Below are positions 1-7,105 of a stretch of 9,577 nucleotides of DNA, one piece after another. Below the pieces are notes generated by a model. The model made no database searches. It saw only the letters and a program-made list of their open reading frames with translations, and was not told the origin of the DNA. Each line of letters opens with the position of its first letter. Within the stretch, counting starts at the first letter, position 1. The DNA is from an uncultured Oscillospiraceae bacterium (GTDB lineage Bacteria > Bacillota > Clostridia > Oscillospirales > Acutalibacteraceae): the NCBI GenBank assembly GCA_900552925.1, contig USBH01000050.1, positions 1 to 9,577 on the forward strand, read 5' to 3'. The position numbers and the translations under genes were made by a program.

Positions 1-1577
1 GTGTCGGCGCCGCGCCGCTTCAGGTAGGCCGAAGCCTCGAAGGTGCGCACGCCGGTCTTCAGGACAAAATTCTTCGTGTCCAGCATGATGCCGGCGAGCA
101 GCGCCGTCGCTTCGCGCTTGTTGAGCGCGCCGCTGTTGATATACTGCACGAGCTCGGCCACCATTTCCGAAGCGGAGCTGGCATACGGCTCGTGGTAAAA
201 GATGATTGCGTTTTTGATGTGCGTCACCATCATGCGGTGGTGGTCGATCACGACGACGCGCGGGATCGCCTTGAGGACTTCCTGGCTCTCGACAAACGTC
301 ATCGAGTGCGTATCCACGACGATCAGGAGCGAACGCTGCGTGCACAGGTCCATCGCCTCCTGCGGCGTGATGAACATATCCTCATACTCCGCCTGGTGCT
401 CAAACGTGTGGATGAGGCTCGTCGCCAGAGAGCGGCCCCGGTCGATGACGATGTTCGCGCGGCATTCGAGGCCCTTCGTGACCGCCGCCCACATGCCGAC
501 CGCCGAACCGACGCTGTCGAGGTCGGAATTCGTGTGGCCCATGATGAACACGCGGTCGCTCGACTTGATGTGGTCGGAAAGCGTGGCCGCAATGACGCGC
601 GTGCGCACCTTGTCGCGCTTTTCCACGCCCTTGGAAAGGCCGCCGAAGAACTCGTATGTACCGCCCGGCATGCGGACGGCCACCTGGTCGCCGCCGCGGC
701 CGAGCGCCATATCGAGCGCATGGCGCGCGTGCCTCTCGCTTTTCGCGGCCGTTTCGGCGCCGCGCCCGATGCCGATGGAGACCGTGGCCGACATGTTGTT
801 TTCGCCCTTGATCGCGCGCACGCTGTCGAGCACGGCGAAGCGCTTCGCCTTGGCCTCCTCCACATGCTGCTCGTCGGTGACCAGCAGATAGCGCCCGTTC
901 GTCATCCGGCGCAGGAAGCCACCCATCGTGTTGGTTCCCCAATCGCGCAGGACCGCCTCCACCTCGGAAGTGATACGCGAATCCTCGCTGCCGTCGGCGT
1001 CGCGCGTCATCTCCTCGCGGTTGTCGAACGAGATCCACGCCACGACCGTGCGCCGCTCCCGGTACTCCCGGTGAATCTGCTTGTAGTAGGTGTCGTCGAC
1101 GAAATAGACGACGCTTCCGCTGCCGGAGCGCAGCCCGTACGCCGTAAATTCGCGGTCGCCGAACGTGACGGCCGTACCGCTTTCAGAGAGAATCTGGCGC
1201 AGCGTTTTCGGGTAGATGTAGGCGGCGATGTTGTCGCCGCGCCCGTCCGTGTCCTCGGTGAAAAGCTCGCGGAAGCGCGCGTTCGTCCACACGATGTCGC
1301 CCATGTTGCCGAGCACCGCCACCGGCAGCGGGAACTGGTCGAAGTCCCGCTCTTCCTCGGCGGAGAGCACCCGGCGCGCAGCGCGCAGCGCCGTCTGAAT
1401 ATGGACGCGGTAGTGCAGGTCCGTGACGACGACCGCAACCGCCGCGAGCACGGCGACCGTCAGCTCCACCGCAAACAGAACCTTGTTCTGCCGGAAGCTC
1501 AGGCAGGCCATGACGAGCATGGCGGCCGCCATCGCATAATACACCGGCGAGGTCGTCCAGATGCGCCGTTTTCTCAT
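1..1577 (-). CDS. gdpP: GdpP, cyclic-di-AMP phosphodiesterase (3' part beyond window)
   Basis: GdpP hydrolyses the second messenger c-di-AMP to 5'-pApA at the inner face of the membrane. 525 residues are visible of a family length of about 650. Two membrane helices lie at about 11-27 and 33-52. A PAS-like domain follows at about 80-170 (PLPVAVLGNMGDIVWTN). The degenerate GGDEF domain spans about 175-305, with SIGIG at 267-271 and GRGGDQVAVR at 293-302 instead of a catalytic GGDEF. The DHH phosphoesterase domain begins near 340 and keeps its metal motifs: HTNSDLDSVG (348-357), DTH (422-424), DHH (445-447) and SSASEM (467-472). The DHHA1 domain with its GGGH motif lies off the left edge. The ATG at 1577 is preceded by AAAAGGAGAGG at good spacing. 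The gene follows rnj by 28 nt with no promoter visible between them, so cotranscription is inferred. In many Firmicutes gdpP is followed by rplI and dnaB, which I would expect left of position 1. The family is certain; only the missing C-terminus is unseen. Confidence 0.96.
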   Translation of the reverse strand, partial: MRKRRIWTTSPVYYAMAAAMLVMACLSFRQNKVLFAVELTVAVLAAVAVVVTDLHYRVHIQTALRAARRVLSAEEERDFDQFPLPVAVLGNMGDIVWTNARFRELFTEDTDGRGDNIAAYIYPKTLRQILSESGTAVTFGDREFTAYGLRSGSGSVVYFVDDTYYKQIHREYRERRTVVAWISFDNREEMTRDADGSEDSRITSEVEAVLRDWGTNTMGGFLRRMTNGRYLLVTDEQHVEEAKAKRFAVLDSVRAIKGENNMSATVSIGIGRGAETAAKSERHARHALDMALGRGGDQVAVRMPGGTYEFFGGLSKGVEKRDKVRTRVIAATLSDHIKSSDRVFIMGHTNSDLDSVGSAVGMWAAVTKGLECRANIVIDRGRSLATSLIHTFEHQAEYEDMFITPQEAMDLCTQRSLLIVVDTHSMTFVESQEVLKAIPRVVVIDHHRMMVTHIKNAIIFYHEPYASSASEMVAELVQYINSGALNKREATALLAGIMLDTKNFVLKTGVRTFEASAYLKRRGAD

Positions 1578-1605
1578 ACGCCACCCTCTCCTTTTTTCAG
1601 ATAAA

Positions 1606-3705
1606 TCAGACTTCCATGATGATCGGCAGGATCATCGGGCTGCGCTTCGTGCGGCTGTACAGAAGCCGCGAGAGGCTGTCGCGCACGCGGATCTTGATCG
1701 CGCTCCACTCGCGCACGTTCTCCTCCATGCACTGGCTGATCGTGCGGCTGACAAGCCGGCGCGCCTCATCCATCAGCGCCTCGGACTCGCGCACGTAGAC
1801 AAAGCCGCGCGAGACGATATCCGGCCCGGAAACGACTTCGCCCGAAGCGGAGTCGATCGTGCAGACCGCGATGATCAGGCCGTCCTCCGCGAGATGCTTT
1901 CTGTCGCGCAGGACGATGCTGCCCACGTCGCCGACGCCGAGGCCGTCGACCATGACGGCGCCCGCCGGCACGTCGGGAAGCTGCTTCATATACGCTTCAT
2001 TGATCTCGACCGCGTTGCCGATGTCGCCGATGAAAATGTTTTCCGGCGGCATGCCCATGCTCATCGCGACGCCCGCATGCTTGCGCAGGTGCTTCTGCTC
2101 GCCGTGCACCGGGATGAAATACTTCGGCTTCGTCAGCGCCTGGATGATCTTGAGCTCTTCCTGGCAGGCGTGGCCCGAGACGTGCACCTCGTACATCGAC
2201 TCGTAGACGACGTCGCAGCCGCGCTTCAAGAGCTCGTCGACGACCGTGCCGACGGTCTTCTCGTTGCCCGGGATCGGACGCGCCGAAATGATGATCATGT
2301 CGTCCTCGCCGACGGCCACCTGGCGGTGGTCGTCGAACGCCATGCGCGTCAGCGCGGACATCGGCTCGCCCTGGCTACCGGTCGTGATCAGCACGATCTG
2401 GTCCTTCTGGTAGCGGGAGATCATGTTGAGGTCGATCAGCAGGCCGTCCGGCACGTCCAGATAGCCGAGCTCGCTCGCGATCGACATGACGTTGACCATG
2501 CTGCGCCCGGAAAGCGCGACCTTGCGGCCGTACTGCGCGGCGCAGTTGATGATCTGCTGCACGCGGCTGATGTTCGACGCGAACGTCGCGATGATCAACC
2601 GCTTGTGGTTCGCCTCGGCGCGCGCGAACATCGCCTCGAAGGTCGCGTTGACCTTCTGCTCCGTCTGCGTATAGCCGGGGCGCTCGGCGTTCGTCGAATC
2701 GGCCATCAGCATCAGGACGCCCTCTTCGCCGAGCTTTGCAAACCGCGCAAGGTCGATCATGCCGCCCTGCGTCGGGGTGAAATCGATTTTGAAGTCGCCG
2801 GTGTGGACGATGACGCCCGCCGGCGTGTGCAACGCAAGGCCGACCGCGTCGGAAATCGAGTGGTTGACGTGGATCAGCTCCACGTCGAAGCAGCCGAGCT
2901 GGATGTGCGAGCCTGCCGGCGTCACCTGCAGCCGGACGTGGCCGAGGTTGTGCTCCTTGAGCTTGTTCTCGATCAGCGCGATCGTCAGCGCCGTGCCGTA
3001 AACCGGCACGCGGATCTTTTTCAGAAGATACGGCAGCGAGCCGATGTGGTCCTCGTGGCCGTGCGTGATCACGATGCCGCGGATGCGGTCCATGTTCTTT
3101 TCGACAAAGGTGAAATCCGGAATGACCGCGTCGACGCCGGGCAGATCCTCATCCGGGAACGCGAGGCCGCAGTCGACAATGATCATATCGTCGCCGCACT
3201 CAAACAACGTGAAGTTCTTGCCGATCTCGTTGAGGCCGCCGAGGAAATACACCTTGACGGACGGCTTCTGCTTGGCGCTGCGCCGGCGGCTGCCCCGCGC
3301 CTGCGCGGCGGGACGCTCGGCCTGCGCCTTGGCGGGCTGCTTTTCCCGCGCTGCGCCGGCCTGTGCGGCGCGCGGCGCGCGCTTTGTGCGCGTCTCCTTC
3401 TTCGGCGCTTCCTGCGCCTCGGCCTTCGCCGCTTTCTTCGCCTTTTCAGGCTTTGCCCCCTCCGCCTTTTCCGCGCTCTTCCGGGTCGTGCGCGGGCGCT
3501 TCGCCGGCTTCGGGATCGGGTCCGAGATCTTCCCGATGAACGCCGTGTCGTTCGCCGCGGCGCTGAGCGGCTGGTCCTGCTTCTTCTGCGGGGCATCGCC
3601 GAGCGATGCGGGCTTAATCAATCTGTTCACTTTTTTTTCTGACAAACAAATAACCTTCCTTTCCAAACCGGACAAGGCGGCACGCGGCGTTTTTCCGCGC
3701 CGCAC
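1606..3705 (-). CDS. rnj: Ribonuclease J with long basic N-terminal extension
   Basis: RNase J is a zinc-dependent beta-CASP metallo-beta-lactamase ribonuclease (5'-3' exo and endo) central to mRNA decay and rRNA maturation in Firmicutes. Numbering from the GTG at 3705 (699 aa): residues 1-148 are Lys/Arg/Ala/Pro-rich and look disordered. The core starts at PSVKVYFLGGLNEIGKN. Metal motifs are THGHEDH (214-220), NHS (281-283), HTGD (301-304) and HVSGHACQEE (508-517). Beta-CASP motifs include DSTNAERPG (336-344), SGRSM (399-403) and TGSQGEP (442-448). FIPVHGEQ lies at 530-537, followed by the C-terminal domain to 699. Without the extension it has the usual ~550 residues. The start is uncertain: GTG 3705 has AGGAG 8 nt upstream, while an in-frame TTG at 3645 (giving MSEKKVNRL, 679 aa) has AAAGGAAGG 7 nt upstream. 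No in-frame ATG precedes the core. It is the first gene of a unit with gdpP. Confidence 0.96.
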   Translation of the reverse strand: MRRGKTPRAALSGLERKVICLSEKKVNRLIKPASLGDAPQKKQDQPLSAAANDTAFIGKISDPIPKPAKRPRTTRKSAEKAEGAKPEKAKKAAKAEAQEAPKKETRTKRAPRAAQAGAAREKQPAKAQAERPAAQARGSRRRSAKQKPSVKVYFLGGLNEIGKNFTLFECGDDMIIVDCGLAFPDEDLPGVDAVIPDFTFVEKNMDRIRGIVITHGHEDHIGSLPYLLKKIRVPVYGTALTIALIENKLKEHNLGHVRLQVTPAGSHIQLGCFDVELIHVNHSISDAVGLALHTPAGVIVHTGDFKIDFTPTQGGMIDLARFAKLGEEGVLMLMADSTNAERPGYTQTEQKVNATFEAMFARAEANHKRLIIATFASNISRVQQIINCAAQYGRKVALSGRSMVNVMSIASELGYLDVPDGLLIDLNMISRYQKDQIVLITTGSQGEPMSALTRMAFDDHRQVAVGEDDMIIISARPIPGNEKTVGTVVDELLKRGCDVVYESMYEVHVSGHACQEELKIIQALTKPKYFIPVHGEQKHLRKHAGVAMSMGMPPENIFIGDIGNAVEINEAYMKQLPDVPAGAVMVDGLGVGDVGSIVLRDRKHLAEDGLIIAVCTIDSASGEVVSGPDIVSRGFVYVRESEALMDEARRLVSRTISQCMEENVREWSAIKIRVRDSLSRLLYSRTKRSPMILPIIMEV

Positions 3706-3789
3706 TGCTGCCTCTCCTGCATAACCTGTACTTTTTGCTTTCCGTTCAACACGTTTTATATCCGGCGGCCGCAGGGCCGTACCGGCAGA

Positions 3790-3815
3790 GCGCAGGCCGT
3801 CTGCAGACGGTGCGC
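3790..3815 (-). promoter_or_regulatory. Hairpin in the rnj 5' leader
   Basis: A perfect 14-bp palindrome, CCGTCTGCAGACGG (3797-3810), is flanked by GCGCA (3790-3794) and TGCGC (3811-3815). The whole forms a long stem with a 2-nt GG bulge on one side. It lies within the predicted ~170-nt rnj leader about 85 nt upstream of the start codon and has no U-tract, so it is not an intrinsic terminator. It may affect mRNA stability or autoregulation, which is inference. Confidence 0.6.
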
Positions 3816-3850
3816 TGCAATGACCGATCCAAATATATCAGGCGGTTTGC

Positions 3851-3874
3851 GCCGTACACAAAGCCGTACACAAA
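3851..3874 (-). repeat. Two tandem 12-bp repeats at the start of the rnj transcript
   Basis: The 12-mer GCCGTACACAAA (plus strand) occurs twice back to back, at 3851-3862 and 3863-3874, with no mismatch. The copies begin only a few bases downstream of the predicted rnj transcription start. They could be a repressor operator or a repeated element at the 5' end of the mRNA. The repeat is seen directly; the role is inference. Confidence 0.8.
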
Positions 3875-3884
3875 AGTCATTTCT

Positions 3885-3913
3885 ATTTTACGCTTTTCTC
3901 CGCCGCCTGTCAA
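3885..3913 (-). promoter_or_regulatory. Sigma-A promoter of rnj-gdpP
   Basis: On the minus strand, TTGACA (3913-3908) is followed by a 17-bp spacer and TAAAAT (3890-3885), a near-perfect vegetative promoter. Transcription should start near 3878, giving a leader of about 170 nt before the GTG start of rnj. It is the only good promoter I see upstream of the rnj-gdpP pair. Confidence 0.85.
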
Positions 3914-3971
3914 GACACGCCGGCGCCGCCTTTTCTCCGCGGCCTTTCCGCCATACGCCGTGCGCTGCGTC

Positions 3972-4000
3972 TTGACCCCGTCCCGCCCGCGTGATAAGAT
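3972..4000 (+). promoter_or_regulatory. Promoter of the phosphotransferase gene
   Basis: TTGACC (3972-3977), a 17-bp spacer and TAAGAT (3995-4000) with an upstream TGA extended -10. The predicted start near 4007 leaves a leader of about 28 nt. It is divergent from the rnj promoter: the two -35 boxes lie 58 bp apart, so a regulator bound between them could affect both. Confidence 0.75.
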
Positions 4001-4034
4001 AAGTTTCGCAGACTTTTATCGTGGGAGCGAAGGT

Positions 4035-4892
4035 ATGGTTATCACGGCAGAACTCGTTCAAAATCTGATTGCGGAACAATTCCCGCAGTGGAAGGATCTC
4101 CCGGTGCGTCCCGTGGAAAAAAGCGGGCACGACAACCGGACCTTTCACCTCGGCGACGCGATGTCCGTTCGCCTGCCGAGCGGCAAGGCCTACGAGGCGC
4201 AGGTGCAGAAGGAAAGCCGCTGGCTGCCCTACCTGCAGGCGCAGCTCGATTACCCGATTTCCGCGCCGCTCGCCGTCGGGCGCCCCTGCGCGCAATACCC
4301 GTATTTCTGGTCTATAAACCGCTGGATCGAGGGCTGCACGCTGCGGGATGAAGCGCCGGCAGACCGCACCGCGCTGGCCCGCGCGCTGGCCGCCGCGCTG
4401 AAAAAGCTGCAGCAAATCGACTGCACCGGCGGACCGGCCGGCGGCGCGCACAATTTCTACCGCGGCTGCAGCCCGGCCGTTTACGACGCAGAAACCCGCG
4501 CCGCGCTGGACAAGCTGCGGGAACGCCTGCCCGTCGACCTGCTCGCCGCCGTATGGGAGCGCTGCATCGCGGAGCCGTACACGGGCGGCGCCGTCTGGGT
4601 GCACGGCGACATCGCGCCCGGGAATATCCTGCTGCGTGAGCGCCGCTTCTGCGGGCTCATCGATTTCGGCATCCTCGGCACCGGGGACCCCGCCTGCGAC
4701 TACGCGATGGCCTGGACGTATTTCAGCCCGGCCGAACGGGACGTTTTTCTCCGCGGTCTGGACTGCGGCGCGGTCGCCCGGGCGCGCGGCTGGGCCCTGT
4801 GGAAAGCGCTGATCACCTACGACGACAGCGACGCCGATTTCCGCGAAAACGCGCGCCATACCGTGCGGGAAATCCTGAAGGAATGCGACTGA
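4035..4892 (+). CDS. Aminoglycoside-phosphotransferase-family kinase (substrate unknown)
   Basis: This is a 285-residue protein of the APH/choline-kinase fold (PF01636-type), a cytosolic small-molecule kinase. The N-lobe carries GHDNRTFHLGDAMSVRLPS (31-49), the strand-turn-strand with the NRTF/VRLPS signature of the family. The Brenner motif VHGDIAPGN (189-197) supplies the catalytic Asp192 and Asn197. LIDFG (208-212) supplies the metal-binding Asp210, followed by GTGDPACDYAMAWTYF. All key residues are present and the length is normal, so it should be active. Substrates in this family range from aminoglycosides and macrolides to sugars, amino acids and nucleosides; nothing here fixes one, and I would not call it a resistance gene. 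The reading frame is open upstream to 3735, but ATG 4035 has GGGAG 7 nt upstream, begins the family-conserved N-terminus, and follows a good promoter. It stands alone between divergent rnj and nifS. Confidence 0.9.
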   Translation: MVITAELVQNLIAEQFPQWKDLPVRPVEKSGHDNRTFHLGDAMSVRLPSGKAYEAQVQKESRWLPYLQAQLDYPISAPLAVGRPCAQYPYFWSINRWIEGCTLRDEAPADRTALARALAAALKKLQQIDCTGGPAGGAHNFYRGCSPAVYDAETRAALDKLRERLPVDLLAAVWERCIAEPYTGGAVWVHGDIAPGNILLRERRFCGLIDFGILGTGDPACDYAMAWTYFSPAERDVFLRGLDCGAVARARGWALWKALITYDDSDADFRENARHTVREILKECD

Positions 4893-5199
4893 CCGCATCC
4901 CCTCTATCCCCTTCATTGTTGCCGGAAAGTTTCGCGCTTATGCACCGGCGCGCACCGTCGGATCCGCCGGCCTGCGTTCCGGCCCCATTGCCCGGCTTTT
5001 CCCGACATATTTTCCCCGACGTATGTCGAAAAGGACATGCCCCAAAGACGCGCGAAGGTCTTTCCGGCACCGTCCGTACACGCGCATGCGCTCCACAGCG
5101 GCAATTCCGCGGCTCTGCGCGCCGCTTCGGCATGTTGTACGGCTTTCTGTTGCAATTTTAAACAAAATTTGAATTTTTGCCGATATTTGCATTTGCCTA
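4893..5199. other. Intergenic gap with weak inverted repeats, no convincing gene
   Basis: Short open frames here on both strands have no ribosome site or recognisable protein and look like GC-rich noise. GCCGG at 4966-4970 can pair with CCGGC at 4979-4983 or, followed by TTTT, at 4992-4996; the latter is a weak candidate terminator for the kinase gene. CGACATA at 5003-5009 is exactly inverted at 5022-5028 (12-nt loop) without a T-tract on either strand. Composition turns A/T-rich after about 5155, approaching the nifS promoter. Confidence 0.5.
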
Positions 5200-5228
5200 T
5201 TGAAATGTATACTAAATTGGTGTATATT
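5200..5228 (+). promoter_or_regulatory. Promoter of nifS-nifU
   Basis: TTGAAA (5200-5205), a 17-bp spacer and TATATT (5223-5228), with an expected start near 5235. Inside the promoter, TATAC (5207-5212 region) and GTATA (5222-5226) form a short dyad around the spacer. This is a possible operator for an Fe-S-sensing regulator of the Rrf2/IscR type, although no such regulator gene is in the window. The promoter is well supported; the operator is speculative. Confidence 0.8.
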
Positions 5229-5236
5229 TGTCTCGA

Positions 5237-5272
5237 TGAGGAAAGACTAAAGAAAAAGCGGTCATTCCCTCA
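5237..5272 (+). promoter_or_regulatory. Hairpin in the nifS 5' leader
   Basis: TGAGGAAAGAC (5237-5247) pairs with GTCATTCCCTCA (5261-5272): ten base pairs with one bulged C and one A-A mismatch around a 13-nt A-rich loop. It begins almost at the predicted transcript start and ends 36 nt before the nifS start codon. No U-tract follows, so a 5'-end stability or regulatory role is more likely than termination. Confidence 0.5.
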
Positions 5273-5308
5273 CGAAAAAATACAATCCGAAAGGTACTGA
5301 TAAACGCT

Positions 5309-6508
5309 ATGGAACAGAACGGCAAGAGAATTGTTTATGCAGACAACGCCGCCACCACGGCTGTCTCCCCCGCTGTGCTCGACGCGATGCTGCCGTTTTA
5401 TAAGGAGCTCTACGGCAACCCCTCGAGCCTCTACTCGCTCGGCAATGCCGCAAAGAAGCCGCTGGAGGAGGCGCGCGAGAAGGTCGCCCGCTGCCTCGGC
5501 GCCGACGCGAACGAGATCTATTTCACCTCGGGCGGCAGCGAGAGCGACAACTGGGCCATCAAAGGCGTCGCGCACAAGCTGAAAGCCAAGGGCAAGACGC
5601 ACATCATCACCAGCAAATTCGAGCATCACGCCGTGCTGCACACCTGCGCGGCGCTGGAAAAGGAAGGCTTCACCGTCACCTACCTCGACGTGCATGAAAA
5701 CGGCATCGTCGTGCCCGAGGAGCTCGAAGCCGCCATCACCGACCAGACCGCGCTCGTCACGATCATGTACGCGAACAACGAGATCGGCACGATTCAGCCG
5801 ATCGCCGAAATCGGCGCGATCTGCAAGAAGCATGGCGTGCTCTTCCACACCGACGCGGTACAGGCTGTCGGCAACGTGCCGATCGACGTCAAGGCGCAGA
5901 ACATCGACATGCTCTCCCTGAGCGGCCACAAGCTCCACGCCCCGAAGGGCGTCGGCGCGCTGTACATCCGCCGCGGCATCTCGATCCCGAACCTGATCGA
6001 CGGCGGCGCGCAGGAGAGAACCCGCCGCGCCGGCACGGAGAATGTCGCCGGCATCGTCGGACTCGGCGTCGCGATGGAGAACGCGATCGCGACCATGGAG
6101 GAAAAGAACGCGAAGCTCCGCCGCATGCAGGACCGGCTGATCAACGAGATCCTGAAGATCGACCGCTGCCGCCTCAACGGCGACCGCGAGAAGCGCCTGC
6201 CCGGCAACGTCAGCTTCTGCTTTGAAGGCGTCGAGGGCGAATCGCTGCTCCTGATGCTCGACCTCAAGGGCGTTTGCGCTTCTTCCGGCAGCGCCTGCAC
6301 CAGCGGCTCGCTCGACCCGAGCCACGTGCTGCTCGCCATCGGCCTCAAGCACGAGGTCGCGCACGGTTCCCTGCGCCTGAGCTTCAGCGACACAAACGAC
6401 GAGAGCGACATCGATTACATTCTGGAGGTCCTCCCGCCGATCGTCAACCGTCTCCGTGCGATGAGCCCGCTCTGGGATGCGATCATCCACGGCCGCACCG
6501 TCGAATAA
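5309..6508 (+). CDS. nifS: Cysteine desulfurase NifS/IscS
   Basis: This PLP enzyme converts L-cysteine to alanine and passes the sulfur as an enzyme persulfide to the scaffold encoded next door. The 399 residues match the family length. The N-terminus is [12 protein letters not shown] (10-21). EHHAVL (105-110) gives the cofactor-stacking His106. HTDAVQ (180-185) gives the Asp182 and Gln185 that contact PLP. SGHK (205-208) carries the Schiff-base Lys208, and RAGTENV (240-246) is the usual signature. The mobile active-site loop [17 protein letters not shown] (325-341) carries the catalytic Cys330, making it a group-I (long-loop) NifS/IscS rather than SufS. The start at 5309 has only a distant AAAGG (about 13 nt upstream), an unusually weak spacing, but the N-terminus fits the family exactly. 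It is the first gene of a two-gene operon, 37 nt upstream of nifU. Confidence 0.97.
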   Translation: MEQNGKRIVYADNAATTAVSPAVLDAMLPFYKELYGNPSSLYSLGNAAKKPLEEAREKVARCLGADANEIYFTSGGSESDNWAIKGVAHKLKAKGKTHIITSKFEHHAVLHTCAALEKEGFTVTYLDVHENGIVVPEELEAAITDQTALVTIMYANNEIGTIQPIAEIGAICKKHGVLFHTDAVQAVGNVPIDVKAQNIDMLSLSGHKLHAPKGVGALYIRRGISIPNLIDGGAQERTRRAGTENVAGIVGLGVAMENAIATMEEKNAKLRRMQDRLINEILKIDRCRLNGDREKRLPGNVSFCFEGVEGESLLLMLDLKGVCASSGSACTSGSLDPSHVLLAIGLKHEVAHGSLRLSFSDTNDESDIDYILEVLPPIVNRLRAMSPLWDAIIHGRTVE

Positions 6509-6545
6509 AAAAGAGGATTTTGTTTTGGAAAGGATCTGACTGATT

Positions 6546-6977
6546 ATGGCATACAGTGAAAAAGTAATGGAACATTTCGCAAACCCGCACAACGTCGGCG
6601 AAATCAAGGACGCGGATGGCGTCGGTGAAGTCGGCAACCCGAAGTGCGGCGACATCATGCGCATGTACATCAAGGTAGAAAACGACACGATCGTGGACGT
6701 CAAGTTCATGACCTTCGGCTGCGGCGCGGCCATCGCGACGAGCAGCATGGCGACCGACCTCGTCAAGGGCAAGAAGATCGAGGACGCGCTCAAGCTGACG
6801 AACAAGGCGGTCATGGAAGCGCTCGACGGCCTGCCGGCCGTGAAGGTGCACTGCTCGGTGCTCGCAGAGCAGGCGATCAAGGCCGCGGTCTCGGACTACT
6901 ACCGCCGCCAGGGCATCGACCCGACGCCGATCGTCGGCGAGATCGAGGACTGCGAAGAGTGCGCTTGTGAGGTGTGA
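6546..6977 (+). CDS. nifU: Fe-S cluster scaffold NifU/IscU
   Basis: This 143-residue scaffold of the IscU family (the N-terminal domain type of NifU) builds [2Fe-2S]/[4Fe-4S] clusters with sulfur from NifS and transfers them to apoproteins. The three conserved ligand cysteines are Cys34 in GNPKCGD (with Asp36), Cys59 in FGCGAAIATSS and Cys103 in VKVHCSVLAEQAI. The C-terminal tail adds Cys136, Cys139 and Cys141 (CEECAC), a small CxxCxC cluster beyond the canonical fold, which I recall in other clostridial homologues. A GGAAAGGA ribosome site lies about 11 nt before the ATG. No hscA, hscB, fdx or iscR accompany the pair, as is usual in Clostridia. The mnmA gene that often follows is absent; terminators and a composition change come next. 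Confidence 0.97.
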   Translation: MAYSEKVMEHFANPHNVGEIKDADGVGEVGNPKCGDIMRMYIKVENDTIVDVKFMTFGCGAAIATSSMATDLVKGKKIEDALKLTNKAVMEALDGLPAVKVHCSVLAEQAIKAAVSDYYRRQGIDPTPIVGEIEDCEECACEV

Positions 6978-6979
6978 GG

Positions 6980-7015
6980 TGCAGTGCGTCTCCCCTGACT
7001 GCATCGAATGGGAGA
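6980..7015 (+). promoter_or_regulatory. Interleaved stems (possible pseudoknot) just after nifU
   Basis: TGCAGT (6980-6985) is complementary to ACTGCA (6998-7003), and TCTCCC (6989-6994) to GGGAGA (7010-7015). The two 6-bp stems are interleaved, the order expected of an H-type pseudoknot or of two mutually exclusive hairpins. It starts 2 nt after the nifU stop codon. A role in 3'-end stability or attenuation is inference. Confidence 0.5.
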
Positions 7016-7051
7016 TTCCATAAAGAATGTTCAGTATAACGTCTGGATTAG

Positions 7052-7089
7052 AACGGATTCACCACAACTTTTAATAAGCATCCGTTTTT
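7052..7089 (+). terminator. Weak candidate terminator behind nifU
   Basis: AACGGAT (7052-7058) pairs with ATCCGTT (7080-7086) around a 21-nt loop and is followed by TTT before GG. The stem is short and the loop long, so it may be only an auxiliary element ahead of the stronger hairpin at 7106. Confidence 0.35.
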
Positions 7090-7105
7090 GGATCCGTAAG
7101 TATTT

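Noticed and set aside
192..1604. 470-codon open frame on the plus strand opposite gdpP
   Set aside because: It is antisense to gdpP with the same compositional signature; no ribosome site or recognisable motif.
1561..3642. 693-codon open frame on the plus strand opposite rnj
   Set aside because: It lies wholly antisense to rnj, whose motifs are unmistakable. The translation is dominated by Arg, Asp, His and Val from GC-rich complementary codons and has no domain character.
3746..3880. 44-codon minus-strand leader frame (MTFVYGFVYGA...) beginning at the rnj transcript start
   Set aside because: Its ATG would be at or next to the first transcribed base with no ribosome site; the peptide repeat merely follows the 12-bp DNA repeat. 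A leaderless peptide is not excluded but unsupported.
3735..4034. 100-codon N-terminal extension of the phosphotransferase frame
   Set aside because: It covers both divergent promoters and has no family similarity. The conserved N-terminus begins at the ATG at 4035 with its own ribosome site.
4035..4892. Calling the kinase an antibiotic-resistance gene
   Set aside because: Only the general fold and catalytic residues are visible. The family has many non-resistance members and there is no mobile context around this gene.
5270..6880. 536-codon open frame on the minus strand across nifS and nifU
   Set aside because: It is the complement of two clear genes and spans their intergenic gap. Its residues reflect antisense codons only.
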